DNA from: Cenococcum geophilum 1.58 | Taxonomy: Eukaryota > Ascomycota > Dothideomycetes > Gloniales > Gloniaceae | Length of the DNA stretch: 64,000 nucleotides | Direction of reading: 5' to 3' | Assembly: GCA_001692895.1 (NCBI GenBank) | Contig: KV748187.1 | Span: 2,181,715 to 2,245,714 of the forward strand | Part shown: piece by piece, positions 1 to 12,533 of the stretch | Layout of the letters: each line of letters starts with the position of its first letter | Position numbering within the stretch: position 1 is the stretch's first letter | Program-made: the position numbers and the translations under genes | Notes under the pieces: model-generated | Seen by the model: only the letters and a program-made list of their open reading frames with translations | The model's database searches: none | Told to the model about the DNA's origin: nothing

Positions 1-57
1 TAATAAGATCTAAATACTAAGTATAATATTTATACTTAGGGAATAAAATTTACTAAT

Positions 58-243
58 TATCGGGAATGAGGCAAGTTGCCGTCGCATGAAGCATATTGCC
101 GTCACGTGTCGACGTGGCCCTAGCGTGGTGAGGAACCTTAAGTTCCTCACCCCTTTCCTCATTCCTATNAANAAGAATNAACCAACATCACTGTAACCCT
201 ACTCGAGTAGTCGTTATTAGTGAGTCACCCTATATTTCCAACA
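58..243 (+). repeat. 5' LTR of the Copia element
   Basis: 186 bp, alignable base for base with 6113-6298. The copies differ mostly by C-to-T or G-to-A changes (for example gccgtc/gctgtc and ctcgag/cttaag), the RIP pattern. Ambiguous N bases occur at 170-179. A primer-binding-site-like stretch (accacagagcagc) lies about 25 bp downstream. Confidence 0.88.
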
Positions 244-728
244 CTAATTAGTAATTGAATACACAGTTAACCACAGAGCAGCTAGGTTTTTAAATAGAAG
301 AGATAGTCTCGTATAGGGGTGCTATATGCGCTTATATAGAATGGATCCCAGCGATACTGTACTACCTTAGACTTGTGGAAAACTAGTAATAGAAGTGTTA
401 CTAAGTACTAGGAGATACTAAGTTACGTTTATTACGTAGAACAACCACGTTTATAAAGATTTAGTCAAGTACTTTAGGTTAGAAGTGTCACTAAACCTAT
501 AGTCCTAAAATTAACGTCTAAAACGCGTTAAATAACTACACATATAAAGATTTGGTTAAGTACTTTAGGTCAGAAGTATTACTGAACCTATGGTCCTAAA
601 GTTAATGTCCAAAACGCATTAACAACATCTTAATTGCCTACCTTTTAATAGCAAACCTATAAGATTCTACAAAGCCAAAAACCCTACCTACCTTCGACGT
701 ACGACACCCCGTCAATTCTATACCTACT

Positions 729-3700
729 ATGGCGTTAACCTACCTAAAGAAGTACGAGAAAAGCATTAACCTAAAGACGTAGGACATAGATATTAACCCT
801 GTAAACGCTAAGAAATAGGACCTAAATGGATTCTTAGTATACCGTATAGTATACTATATAGACAGCAAATACAACGATACTAAGCTATAGTGTTATATAA
901 AGGAGGACTTTATTAGATGGATAAAGGAAATATAGGCTCTTATAAAGAAGGACGTTGTATAAGACTTCTATAACTTCCTTCGGGAGAATAGAGTATTTGT
1001 CCCTATGGATGGGGGTGCCATTAGAGACAATATCTAGGAGCAAGTTATTAATGTAAAAGAAGAGCATAAATGGACTCTATAAGAGGTTAAGCACTAACTA
1101 CACACTAAGAGGAAGCTTAACTTATAATGGAATCCAAACGATACGCCAATAGAGACGCGCTCTAATTCCATTGCTCTAGGTATAAGTTCTTACATTCCGT
1201 ATCTATCGCTTCTACCTCTATCTCTAGCTCCCTAGGATCTATTAATTCAACTAGTAATATTAACCACTACCCCTTAAGAGCAAGCGCAAGATCCCCTTAC
1301 TTTGCGATTTAATAACCTTTAAACTCTACTATAGAAAGATTAGGTACTACGCCGTGTTCCACTAAGCCCTATATCTCCACTACAGCCTATAAAGCAATCC
1401 CCACCTTAATCTTTAATGCAATTTTAACGTGGTTTAATACTACTTAGAGGTATTTTAAAAATGCTTATAGAGCTTATAAAGCTCTATACGGACTAGGAGA
1501 AGAAGTTTAGCAGGGAACTATATAATATCCTTAATTCGAAGCTGTGTATCTTCTATAACTATTACTAGAAGGTTAGACTAGAACCTAACTAATATTATAA
1601 CGCCTATTCCGTTATACTTAAAGGCCGCGCTAGTACCTTCTATTATAATCGTTTGGTAGAAAAAGGATATAATTTTAACCAAATAATATATAAGATAAGA
1701 TGCCACTTTAAAATAGAAGAGAATAAGTAGCAATATATATCGGAGTAGAGAGAGACTATCTTTTTAAGAATTATTGCTACAAACCTAGGTATCTCTCGGC
1801 TTAATTATCTTTAAAAGCTCTTTAATTAACTTCAGATAATTTAGTATGGTTTATCCAAATTATATTAAAAGGACCTTAGCCTACGCAATTAAGTCATTAG
1901 CGTATACTAAGGTATTAAAGAATACAATCTTACTCTCTTTAACCCTGTAAGTACTTATAAAGGAGTATATACTTAATTAAGATCCTCTATTAGCACCGCT
2001 CTACACTCTTAAGAAGTATAGCAATTTAACGCCTAACTCTAACCTACCTTAATTAACCCGGCCGACTAATATAATTATAACTAGACTGATTAAATATATA
2101 GTGGACGTAGTAGGGGATATAGTAAAGGGTATAATTAATATCAACTATAAGGCAATTATAGAGGTCCTTATAGAGGTTCACTTTAGAGCAATTATTAAAA
2201 GAAGTGCTACATTTGTAAGAAGCCAAATTGCTAGTTAACTAGATACCCTCTTAATAGACAAAAGGAGGTATATAATAGGTTTCGCCAGAGCGCACAAAAT
2301 ATTAGAAACTAAGAGGTTACTATAGCCTACTTCTAAAACTTCCTAGTTTAATATAAAGGCGAAGAAGATCTTAAGGGTAAGGTTAATAAGGCCAAATAGC
2401 TCCTTATAGATATAGAAATTAAGGACTACTCTTTTAACCAATACTTTACTAAGTATGGTGAGGTAAATGGCATATAAACCGTCGCTATCCTTAATAACTA
2501 ATCTACGCTCTATTCTATTATAAAGTTAAATATCTTTAACGAGCTAAAGGAAAGTTCCGCGTTCTCCTTTAACGATAGATACTTAGTAAATGTCTTCTAT
2601 GGTATTATACTAGATACTAAAGCCGTAGGAGTATTTACAGTAGGAGAGCCTTAAGTTTAAGCTCTTTAGTAGCTTAATAGCTCTGTTTAGATTAACCAAT
2701 TAATAGCAGGCTAATATACAATTTGCTTTAGTAAGGGTACTATAATTTCTCTTAGCATAATTAAGGTCTAAACCCCGTTAGAATATATTACTTTCTATAT
2801 TATCCCCACGAATACCCTATTCCTATTCTGCATCTAAGATATAGATAAATTAGGTATTAAGCTTGATAACCTTAAGAATATGCTTATCTAGGGAGATAAT
2901 TAGGTACCCGTTATACGCAAGTGGGGTCACCCTTAGTTACTCCTTTAATAGCCAGAAAGGAGCGTTGCTTAGAGCCACCTAACTAAGTTAGAGTTACGTT
3001 AACTACACCATCGTTTTGGCCACCTATCTATTTACTAATTGCTTAGGGTCCTTTAGCGAGTAGGTTATAAAGTTAAGGTTAAGGTAATTAAACATCTTAT
3101 AAAGTACTATTACCACTGCTAAATAAACCAGAAGTCCCTTAGCCGATTTAAGTTTACTTTTAAAGATAACTATAACTTCAACTTCTGTATTATTATGGAT
3201 GTTATATATCTTAGCGGCAAGCCAGTACTCTAAGTTATTAACTTCTTAACCTCCTTCTAAGCTATATGCTTTTTAAAAGATATATTAGCTAGGAACGCAT
3301 AGGATACTCTTTAATTATGCTAGATTAATGTCTACCTAGGACCCCCTAATTAAATCGTTTATAATGTAGGAAAGAACTTCTTATCTATGGAGTTTTAATA
3401 ATAGGTAAAGGCAATAATAATTAAGGTTAAGGAAGTCCCCGTTAAGGCATATAATAGTATTAGAAAAGTAAAATAATATTATATGCCATTACGCCATATA
3501 TATGAGATTATTTCTTTAGAACTAGAGGGTGCTAGCAAAGAGCTTATCCTATAGATGGCTATTAAGGCTATTAACGATACCGCTGGCCTAGATAGGCTCA
3601 TACCTATATTGCTAGTCTTTAGNGCCTACCCTTAAATAACTAACAATTCTCTACTATCTCCCTCTATTACGTAACAAGCTGAGGCTATTCGCAAGGCAAT

Positions 3701-5795
3701 AAAGGAGGTGCGACGTCTCTACGCTACGCGCCAGGTTAATAATGCACTAGGAATAAGAAATGGCCTAAATACCTTAATTATGCTTAATCTACTACTCTAA
3801 TTAGAGGTACGCGTATAGCGTAAAAAGGGAGGATAGTTAGGCCTATATAAACTCATTATAATTAATAGTTAAACTTGCACTCTTTAGATACCCTATAGAC
3901 CCACTTAATTCTGCTTAACTGTTGTTAAGCCTTACTATAGGGATGATAGCTCCGAGCCTTTATAGAATGCCCTAGAGGATACCCTAGAGGAGAACTATAA
4001 TTAACGTACTTTAGAAGGCGAAGGCGATTCTAATATAATTATAGTAGATATACTGTAACTATGACGCGGTAGAGGTCGCCCAAAGGGATTATAAAATTGC
4101 TAATATCTTATTAATTTCGAAGAGTAATTCGTTACTACTATTAAGAATGGAGATAAACTATTAATGGCCTTTATAACAGTTAAAGAGAAGGCTAACTTTA
4201 AACTCGCAAAACAGCTCTAAAAGGAAGGCCGTATTATAACTCTAGGAGCTCCTTTCTAAGCATCTAATAAGTAGGAGATTAACGGTCTCATTACAAGAGG
4301 AGTCTTTAAATTTAAGAAATATGACCCTACTAAGTTTGATAGAGTCCGTATATTTAAGTTAAGAATAGTTAATAAGATTAAAGGCAAAGCTACTGATACC
4401 CTATTTAAGAAGTTAAGGCTAGTTATTTAAGGTTATAATAATAATAGTAAGGAAGTAATTCTTACGCAATCCCTTATAATTTAACGAGCTAGTTAACAAG
4501 TTATTATTACGCTAGCTCCCTCCTTAATAAAGAATAGGATGGCGGTTTACCTGTAAGATATTACTTAGGCCTATACCTAATTAGAGACGCGCCTTTAGCG
4601 CTTAATATTAGTATACCTTCTAGAGCAAATTCGCCACTAATATCCTAAGGATACGATTATAGTTATACTTAAGCCATTATATAGAATCGCAGAGGTAGGA
4701 ACTTATTAGTGGGCTACCTATAGCAAGTACTATAAGGAGAAGCTTTTAATAACTACTTCTATATTTAATCCCTGCTTCCTTATTATAACTACGGGAACTT
4801 TATTTAGAATTATCGGTATATAAACGGATAATATAATTATCTTAGGAAATAACCAATTCTTAGCTCTTAAAGAAGATAAGCTAGTAAAGGCAAATCTTAT
4901 AGTAAAGCTAAAGGAAAGACTTAACTTAGTAATACTATTACTCTTTAACGGATATATCCTCTCCCTAAATAAGGGCTCCATTGCTCTACGCTAGAAGGGT
5001 TAAGGTAAGAAGATTAATATTATTAACGTTAATTCTCTAAAGTAAGGATATATAGAGTAACGCGCTTATAGAGCTTATATGGCTTCTATCTGTTAACCTA
5101 AGGCTTTCTTTAATCTCTTTATTGCCGCTTAACACCAGAAACTAACTAAGGATAACGTTCTTGCCCTAAATAAGTGTCTTTCTTAGCAAATAAACCATCT
5201 TAATAGGGGATTACTCTACGTGCCTATTAACCTTCCTACCGCTAAGCTCTTTATATTTGTTAATAGATCGTTTATAAATAATAAAGATTTTAGCTCCTAG
5301 CTAGGATATAAGATTATTATTACAAATAAATCTACTAGAGAGAATAACTTTATAATCTACGGCAACCTTATCTATTGGAGCTTAACTAAGAGTAAGCGCG
5401 TTACTTAAAGCGTTTTAGTATTAGAGATATATGGAATAGTTGGCGGAGTTAATATAGTAATTGTAATTAAAACTACCCTTAAGATAATTATAGACCGGCT
5501 TAAACTTCCCGCTATCCCTATAATTGTATATACCAACTTATATTCCCTCTATAAGTATTTAGTTAAGCTTAGTACTATAAAGGAGAAGCGTCTTATAATC
5601 GATATTATGGCACTTTAGTAGTCCTATAAGCGTTAAGAACTCTTTAAGATCCGATAAATTAATGGCTAAGATAACCCAGTAGATACGATGATAAAGGTAA
5701 ACCTAAATAAGGCACTAGAGACGTTTATTAATATAAATACTCTATATATATAAGTTAAAGGTTAGGTTAAAAGGGAAATTTAGAGAAGTTAAGAT
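729..5795 (+). pseudogene. Copia gag-pol relic
   Basis: One former polyprotein, now full of TAG/TAA stops. Recognisable in order: a gag-like start at 729; a zinc knuckle reading KCYICKKPNC followed by a stop where Trp is usual (about 2202-2240); a GAG-pre-integrase segment reading LHHRFGHL (about 3003-3026); an integrase core with NFCIIMDVIYLSGKPV (about 3178-3228); a Copia reverse transcriptase (about 4340-5000) whose catalytic motif reads GI*TDN (about 4818-4840, ancestral QTDD type with Asp mutated to Asn); and an RNase H reading FVNRSF near 5257. The last codons lie near 5795. The order integrase before reverse transcriptase defines Copia. CAG-to-TAG, CAT-to-TAT and GAT-to-AAT changes are RIP. 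There is one N near 3623. It is non-functional. Confidence 0.88.
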
Positions 5796-5802
5796 CTTAT
5801 AG

Positions 5803-5825
5803 AACTTTAACCGCCGGTTAAAGTT
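5803..5825. other. Near-perfect palindrome in the Copia 3' UTR
   Basis: Arms AACTTTAACC (5803-5812) and GGTTAAAGTT (5816-5825) around GCC. The same palindrome with similar right flank (TCTAATTAGTT) occurs in two Gypsy elements at 48317-48339 and 57485-57507. It contains no CpA or TpG, so RIP cannot easily destroy it. Confidence 0.85.
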
Positions 5826-6007
5826 ATCTAATTAGTTAAATCCTTGCTAAGAGCGCCGCGCCTAATTAATTTAGGTGGCGGTGTAGACTTCTGCTAACTA
5901 ATTAGGATTTTCTATGCCCGGTATAGAAAATCGCCATTAGCTTGCTTACTACTAGCGTCTTAGCGGCCTACCCGTCTTCGCGTTATCTACCAAATTCTGC
6001 CAACTGC

Positions 6008-6072
6008 CGCATTGTCGTATATTGTCTGGTTTTGTTGTATATTGTCTGGTATTGTTATATACTGTCTATTTG
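6008..6072 (+). repeat. Short tandem repeat before the Copia polypurine tract
   Basis: About three imperfect copies of a 20-22-bp unit around TATATTGTCTGGT, followed by a short TA run. It lies in the Copia 3' untranslated region, just before the likely polypurine tract. Confidence 0.7.
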
Positions 6073-6112
6073 TATATATATATATGGCAACCATAAAAAG
6101 AAGAGTTGCTAG

Positions 6113-6298
6113 TATTGGGAATGAGGTAAGTTGCTGTCGCATGAAGCATATTACTGTCACGTGTTAACGTGGCCCTAGTATGGTAAGGAACCTTAAGTTC
6201 CTTACCCCTTTCCTTATTCCTATTAAAAAGAATTAACCAACATCACTGTAACCCTACTTAAGTAGTCGTTATTGGTGAGTCACTTTGTGTTTTTAACA
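6113..6298 (+). repeat. 3' LTR of the Copia element
   Basis: 186 bp, the partner of 58-243. It is followed by CTAAT (6299-6303), matching the pentamer before the 5' LTR. Confidence 0.88.
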
Positions 6299-6303
6299 CT
6301 AAT

Positions 6304-6992
6304 AGTTATAGAGGATTAATTAAGTATATTAAATTATATTTCTAGGTAAAAACCTAAATATATCTATATTATAACTAGCTTTTAACCTAAAAAATAAAGA
6401 AAAATATAGGCTATATAATTTATAGTATAAAGCCTAGAGGTTAAAAAGAACTATAATTTAGTAATTTAGCTAGTATATTTATCTATATATCTATATTATA
6501 TCCTAGATCTAACCTACTATAGTAGCTTAGTAGACCCTTTATAAAGCTATCTAGATAAAGGTAGAACTAAATATTATATACCCTATTAGTAAGGCAGTTA
6601 AAAAGGCTAGAATTTATAATAATATAAATTATTACTCTTCTATTTAGAATATATTAATAATATATTAATAGTCTAATTAGAAATAGAACTTAATTTTACT
6701 AAATATAANGCTATTAGATATTATAGATAACCTTAAGGGTAATAAGCCTTTTAATATAGTTAAGATCTATACTAAGTATTTAGGATAGGTTGGATTTTAA
6801 ATATAGTATAGTTCTATCTTAGTTCTATCCTAGTTCTATCCTAGTTTTATTCTTTACTACTAAGTATTAAGTATAGAGTATAGAATATAGAGTATAGTAG
6901 GAGTATTTAAAATCGGCATTTTCTTAGATATTATAATATCTTTATATTTAGGTAATTACCTTAATATAACCTATACAATATAAACGTAAAAA
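6304..6992. other. AT-rich spacer, no gene seen
   Basis: TA-rich sequence with stops in every frame and one N near 6709. Several copies of AGTTCTATCCT-like words lie at about 6815-6850. I recognise no family. It is probably RIPed repeat debris between the Copia and LINE elements. Confidence 0.6.
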
Positions 6993-7379
6993 GGAGCTCT
7001 TGCTGCACCTGGCCTAAAAAGACCAAAACTAACCAAAAGAACCCTGAAAAACACCCAGAGAATCCCCCTAAGATGCATGCATCGCAGGGGAGGCATATGT
7101 TAAATGACGGTGGCTCGCACTTGCGCGCGACCGCTAGAACTATGCCTAGCAATAGCCCTTTATAATAAAGACGGGTGAATACCATACTATAAAGCGGAAA
7201 TACCTCTATTAAGAAGGCATCTGATAAAATATAAAGCCTATTAGACGCGTCTAGTATCTAAAATTGTGGGGGAGTAACCGTTAGCTATAACGAACTAATA
7301 TAGCTAGTAGAATGGCTCCGCTAGTCTAGTGAACCTTAGGCGCCCCTCTAGTAAACCCTTAATTAAATCCTCTAATGGC

Positions 7380-8820
7380 TAAATAAAATTAAAAATAAGT
7401 ATAACCCCCCCTTACCGGCGAACTGTACCTGGGCCGCCATAGCTACGCTTTTATAGCATAGGGAACCTACCCCCCTTAAGTTAATAACTGGGTATATAAT
7501 TATAATATAACTAAATATAGAATAAGCAGAGGGGCTTAGGGGATAATTAGAAATAGAAGTCCTTATAGAGATACGCAAAGAGGTTTATAACGCTGTTATA
7601 GTCTAATACCTTAAGAGCGGAGATATTAGAGTTACCTTAAAGGACTAATAGGTAAAGGAATAAGCTGTAAGGGTAGGGGATAGGCTAGGAGAACGTATTG
7701 GCATAAAAGTACTCCGTGAGGATTACTTAGTTAAAGTCCTAGTGGTTCCTATAAGCCTTAGGGTAGAAAAGGGACGCTAGGCGGATAATATAGTAATTAT
7801 ATAGGAGATAGTAAGATAAATGGAATATCTTATACTAGGACTTGAAATCACCTAAATCTAATAGCTTTAATAGGAAAATGTAAATTAAGTATATAATGAG
7901 AATAATAAGAGGATATGAGGGTCGCTAAAGACTTGCTAGGGAGACGCTGGATGAACGCATAGCTCCCTTATTGTTAGTATATATATACTAGGAATGCAAA
8001 AACTCCTTATCTAAAAAGGAATAATTATAAATGGCTTTATATATAATATAAGGCTCTATAACTATAGACTACGCCTAGAATGATACTATTGCTATGTATA
8101 ATGGGGATATACCTAATCTATATGCGTAGCACAGGTGTGCTGCGGCTACTGTGTAGGCCCCTATAATATAAGATATTGCTTAAATTAAGACTAAATAAAA
8201 TGTGTGAACTGCTACTAAAGTATATATAAGGCGTGGGAGAGAGAAGACTGTATTGAATATAGGAGACGGAAGGCAAGGGCTTAATAGCTGTGGGAATAAC
8301 TGTACGCTAGGTTATATGAATGGAAATAATAAGCAATAAGCTAAGGGGACGCAGGCGCCTTCCTAGCGTTTCCTACCTTTAATACTAGAGGGTTAGGCTA
8401 GCTATCCTAAGCCTTAATGGGCTAGAAGTGATGCCGTGTGATATTACCAGACTGATTAGGGATATAAGGGTTATAGGGGATATAAGGGAGAGGACGCCCT
8501 GTAGGAAGACCCCTATGGACAGTGATAGTAGGCTTAAGACTAGGATAATTAAGAATTAGACTTAATGCGGCAAATATAATATTTGTAGCCGACCTATAAA
8601 GGGTATATAGCCGACTAGTAAGAATAGGGGAAGAACTAGTAATAATAATAGATTTAGATATAAAAGCGCTAATAGGAATATAAGATATGGGAATGGAAAG
8701 CTCTATATAAAATAAGTAGTAACTAGGGTGTAGATATAAGAGACAGAAGCTTTAAATATCCTAGAGAAAGTAGAAATAGAAGAAGCGAGGAATAAAGGAG
8801 AGTTGAAGGACCCTCGCTGG
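7380..8820 (+). pseudogene. LINE ORF1 (gag-like, CCHC knuckles) relic
   Basis: The reading frame is broken throughout. At about 8085-8245 a cluster of Cys/His codons and their RIP products (Tyr for Cys and His) fits the triple CCHC zinc-knuckle region typical of Tad1/Jockey-type ORF1 proteins, which bind the element RNA. The same segment is alignable in copies 2 (about 26250-26430) and 3 (about 61570-61740). ORF limits are approximate. Confidence 0.6.
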
Positions 8821-8849
8821 GGGTCCGCTACCTATCTATTATATAGTAT

Positions 8850-11800
8850 AACTGCGGTAATATAAACTACCGCCTTACAAGGCCCCTACTAGACAGTCTA
8901 GACCTAGAGAAATACTATATTCTTGCTATATAAGAACTGTATTATAATACCTTTATATAATTGATATACTACCCCTAAGGATTCTAGCTCCTATATGAAC
9001 TAAAAGCAGCTACACGCGTGTGCTTTATAATTAGCAAGGCTATTAGCCTATTCTTATAGTTATAGTAGGCAGTTAACCTAGATATTGTAGTTATAATAAT
9101 CCAAATATATAGGGGACCGGTATAAATTATTAATGTGTATAACTTTAGGGTTAAAGGGGTCCTATAAATAGAGAATATTATATTGGTAATAAGCTTACTA
9201 GAAACCGAAGGTATAGAGTTTATTCTACTAGGAGATATAAACCTCTACCACCCGCGGTGGGAGGGTATCTATATTGCTGTAGATTAATAGTTAGAGTGCC
9301 TATTAAGAGCTATAGATATCTGGGGCCTTAAGCTAGCTACCCCCCTAGGAGTAATTATATGGTAATGAGGCACTGCTAGAAGTATAATTGACCTTATATT
9401 TATGGATGAAGGCCTATACTAGAGACTTGAAAGGTATAACCCTGAAGAAGAATAGGCACTTACCTTAGACTATATCCCTATTTAGATATAGCTAGACCTA
9501 AATACTAAAGCGTAACTAAATAGAAAAAGATATGTAATAAGGAAGCTTAAGATAGATAGTTTCCTTAATGCAGTTAAATAACAACTCTAAAACCTAGAAG
9601 AAATCCACCTAATACCAAATAAGTGAAGCTTATTGGCCACCCTTAAGGAAATTAACTGAAGACTAGAAAGGATTTAGGCAGCGATTAAAAATGGGCTGAA
9701 AGAGCACTGCCTGATCTTAAAACTAGGCCCCTATGTGTGATACGCATGGTCTATATAATGTGTAGTTTTGGTTACTAGCTAATGATGAGCAAGAAGGAAA
9801 TATATAAGTAGTTATAACCCTAAAGATAAGAGATGATATAAAGACATAAGAAACTAGCTAAAGAATACCCTAAAAAAAGAAGTAAGGAATAACTGGAGAC
9901 GGTTTATAAATAAGTATACTTCTAACCCGAGCCTCCCCTATAATAAGGGCCTTTGGGCTATAGTAAAATGGGTAAAGAAAAAGGTAGGGCGCCTAGTAGA
10001 AGACCTATACCTACTACCCCTATGAAGAGTAGGAGAATTATAGGCTATAAACGATAATGATAAGAAGGTAAAGATCCTTATAGAAAGGTTCTTCCCCTAA
10101 CTAGCTCTAGTAGACCTTAGTAATATTACAGGCGAAATACCGGTGACTTGCCTACGGGTTGATAGCGATATAATAATAGAGGAAATGGCTAGAACTATTA
10201 GCCGCCTTTTAAATAATATAGTACTAGGACTAGATGGGATTCTAAATAAGGCCCTAAAAACCTATGGGCTACTTATAGCACCTTAGCTTGTAGATGTAGC
10301 TAGAGTATACTTTACTATAGGCTACTACCCGTAACTTGGAAGATCTATAACGACGGTTATCCTATAAAAAGAAGGTAAAGCAGATTACTTAATTCTAGGA
10401 AGCTACCGCCCTATTGCCTTAGAAAACACCCTTAGTAAGATTTTAGAAAGGGTAATAGCGGAATGTATAGTAGATACGGTAGAGGAATACGCCCTACTAC
10501 TATAAAGCTAAATAGGGGTAAGAAAGAACCGCTTAACACTATTAGCACTTACGCTACTTGCTGCCACTATTAAATCTGTATAGGCGATGTGAAAGGACTT
10601 TGTAGTATTAATGCTTAGCCTAGATATTAGTGGTGCCTATAATAATGTACCCTATGAGCGTCTCCTGTATATCCTTAGGGTAAAGGGCTTTCTAGAATGG
10701 ATTATATAATTTGTTTAAGGGTTTACAGGCCAGAAAGAAATATTACTGGTCTTTAGTGGATACTAGAGCCCCCTTATTGTAGTTGTAATAGGAATACTAT
10801 AAGAATTACCCCTCTCGCCTATACTCTTCCTTTTCTTTATAAGTAACCTACTTGACTTCTTTAAGGAAGGGGTGATCTAGGGGATAGGCTTCGTTAACAA
10901 CACAAACCTAATTATATATGGGCTAACAGCCGCAGAGAATTGTAGAATACTAGAGAAAGCCTATAATACTTATATAGAATGGGTAAAATGTTATAGAGTC
11001 CAATTCTTACTAGAGAAATACTAGCTAATCTATTTTATAAGAAAACGCAACTAATCTGCAGATCTCTAGCATATAATTCGTATCTAAGGCTTTAGGGGTT
11101 AACCAGTTTAGGGCTTAAGGGTATTAGGAGTATTGGTAGATAGTAAGCTCTGGTGGAGCGCATATGCGGCGTAAGCGGCCTGTAAAGGCTAAGCATAGTT
11201 TATTGCTTTATCTAGGATTGTTAATTCTATATGGGGTCTATGCTTTTAGAGGTCACGCCTACTATATATAGTAGTCGTCCGGCCAACCATAACATATAGA
11301 TCTAGTATTTGGGCTATTGAAGAAACTAAGAAGGGCCCCCCTAAATTACTCCTTAAACTACTTTAAAAGGTTTAGATAGCCTGCCTTTGGAGTATTATAG
11401 GCGGGTATAAGCGAACGGCCATAGTACTGCTTGAGAAGGAATCTAATATTCCCCCCCTACAGTTATATATTAAAGCCGCTGCAATGTAAAGGACGTAAAA
11501 TAAATGTAACTCTAATGTTATAAAGTATATTAAGACACGCCTAAGTAAACTATAGAGGGACCCTAGGGTGCCCTATAGGAGAATAAACTAATAACCCTAA
11601 AGTAGGGAAGAGATATTAGAGAAACAGGTAAAGAAAGTAGAAGAAGAATGGTGCCGCTTTAGGGCCTAGGCCTATATAGAGGAGGAAGGGAGACGCGTAA
11701 GAGGTTAGTAAAGATAGTAAGACAGAGAAAGAAGCTAAAGTAGAATACGTAAGAACGCTAGGAAACTATCTACCGCAATGTAATACTGGTTGGACTAACG

Positions 11801-12330
11801 CTGGAGAGGTAAATGGGAGTTAAAGGTATAGAGGCTAACTTAGGTAAGACGAACCTAAGCTATAGTATGGTTAATGCTATGGGGGGTAAATACCTAAGGG
11901 CTCCGAGAAGGCCTAATAAAGGTAGAAAATATAATAGCAACACTCTTAAGAATAGGAATAATAGGACTAAAAGATTGGCTTTACTGGGTGGGTGTCCTAG
12001 TAGGTAGCCTAAGATGCGAATGTGGCTGGCCAAGACAGATATTAAAATACGTAATACTGCTATACCCCCTACGCACTAATCGAGAAATAATGCTCTTAGT
12101 AGCTGGTATAGAGAACTATAATATACTGCTCTTAATATAAAAAGGCCTTAAGGCGGTTACCTAGTGGCTTATTAGTTAAAATGTGCTAAATTAGTTCTGG
12201 GTTGTAAGGGAAATGGTAATAGAAGGTAAGGGGGCGAGCAGTAGGTGCCCCCTAGTAACTCTATAGTAGTAGAGTAATAGTTTATGATACTAGCGCGTCC
12301 GTAGGCTTGTTACGGCAGTAGTGGTTCCTA
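8850..12330 (+). pseudogene. LINE ORF2 (endonuclease, reverse transcriptase) relic
   Basis: Reading through stops gives an apurinic-type endonuclease with GDINLYHPRWEG (9231-9266); a non-LTR reverse transcriptase with fingers near 10220 (LDGILNKALKTYG), then RPIALENTLSKIL (about 10408-10446), LSLDISGAYNNVP (about 10615-10653) and the active-site block GFVNNTN (about 10886-10907, ancestral Asp-Asp converted to Asn-Asn); and a C-terminal zinc-binding motif CECGWPRQ (12015-12038). Endonuclease plus reverse transcriptase plus terminal Cys/His motif is the layout of Tad1-clade fungal LINEs. It is non-functional. Confidence 0.85.
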
Positions 12331-12533
12331 AAGAGGTTAAATAGTAAGGTAGTAGAGCACTATAGGCGACTTGTAGGCGCTAAGTAGGCGAGTCCTAAAA
12401 GGCGGGAGATGGATCACGGGGGTTTTCTTCATTTTTCTTAAATAGAGTTTTCTCCCTATATGTAAATAAGGAGTAGTCCCGCGTGGGCCTAATAGGGATC
12501 CAAATTAGACGTTAAGCAATGAATTATTATTAT

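Larger units (their letters stand above)
58..6298 (+). mobile_element. Ty1/Copia LTR retrotransposon, full length, RIP-decayed
   Basis: A complete but dead Copia element. Both LTRs are 186 bp (58-243 and 6113-6298). They start TATCGG/TATTGG, a decayed TGTTGG, and end CCAACA/TTAACA. The pentamer CTAAT stands just before the 5' LTR (53-57) and just after the 3' LTR (6299-6303), as expected for a 5-bp target duplication; the same pentamer also follows the 5' LTR inside the element (244-248), which weakens that argument slightly. The interior gives gag knuckle, protease, integrase, reverse transcriptase and RNase H in Copia order when stops are read through. A purine-rich stretch (about 6094-6107) precedes the 3' LTR and is the likely polypurine tract. 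Confidence 0.9.
6993..12533 (+). mobile_element. Tad1-like LINE, copy 1, near full length, RIP-decayed
   Basis: A non-LTR retrotransposon of about 5.5 kb. Its 5' end (GGAGCTCTTGCTGCACC) and 3' tail (AATGAATT followed by ATT repeats) match copy 2 (25180-30900); the 5' end also matches copy 3 (60490). The layout is 5' UTR, ORF1 (gag-like with CCHC knuckles), ORF2 (endonuclease, reverse transcriptase, C-terminal zinc motif), 3' UTR and a microsatellite tail. The word TAACCTATAC occurs shortly before the 5' end (about 6966) and just after the tail (about 12535). It may be a remnant of the target duplication, but the match does not run up to the element and is weak. Confidence 0.88.

Noticed and set aside
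244-248. CTAAT after the 5' LTR as evidence for a longer LTR
   Set aside because: TG/CA-type ends and equal 186-bp lengths support the shorter LTR; extending it breaks the match to the 3' LTR after a few bases.
6961-7185. Minus-strand open frame repeated at 25.1 and 60.5 kb
   Set aside because: It lies in the LINE 5' UTR. It recurs only because the three LINE copies share this sequence; the element is transcribed from the plus strand.
11813-12007. 64-codon open frame within LINE copy 1
   Set aside because: It is in a different frame from the ORF2 relic and simply lacks stops by chance.
12521-12533. Telomere-like repeat at the LINE end
   Set aside because: The tail is ATT-type, not TTAGGG; no telomeric tract was seen in the window.
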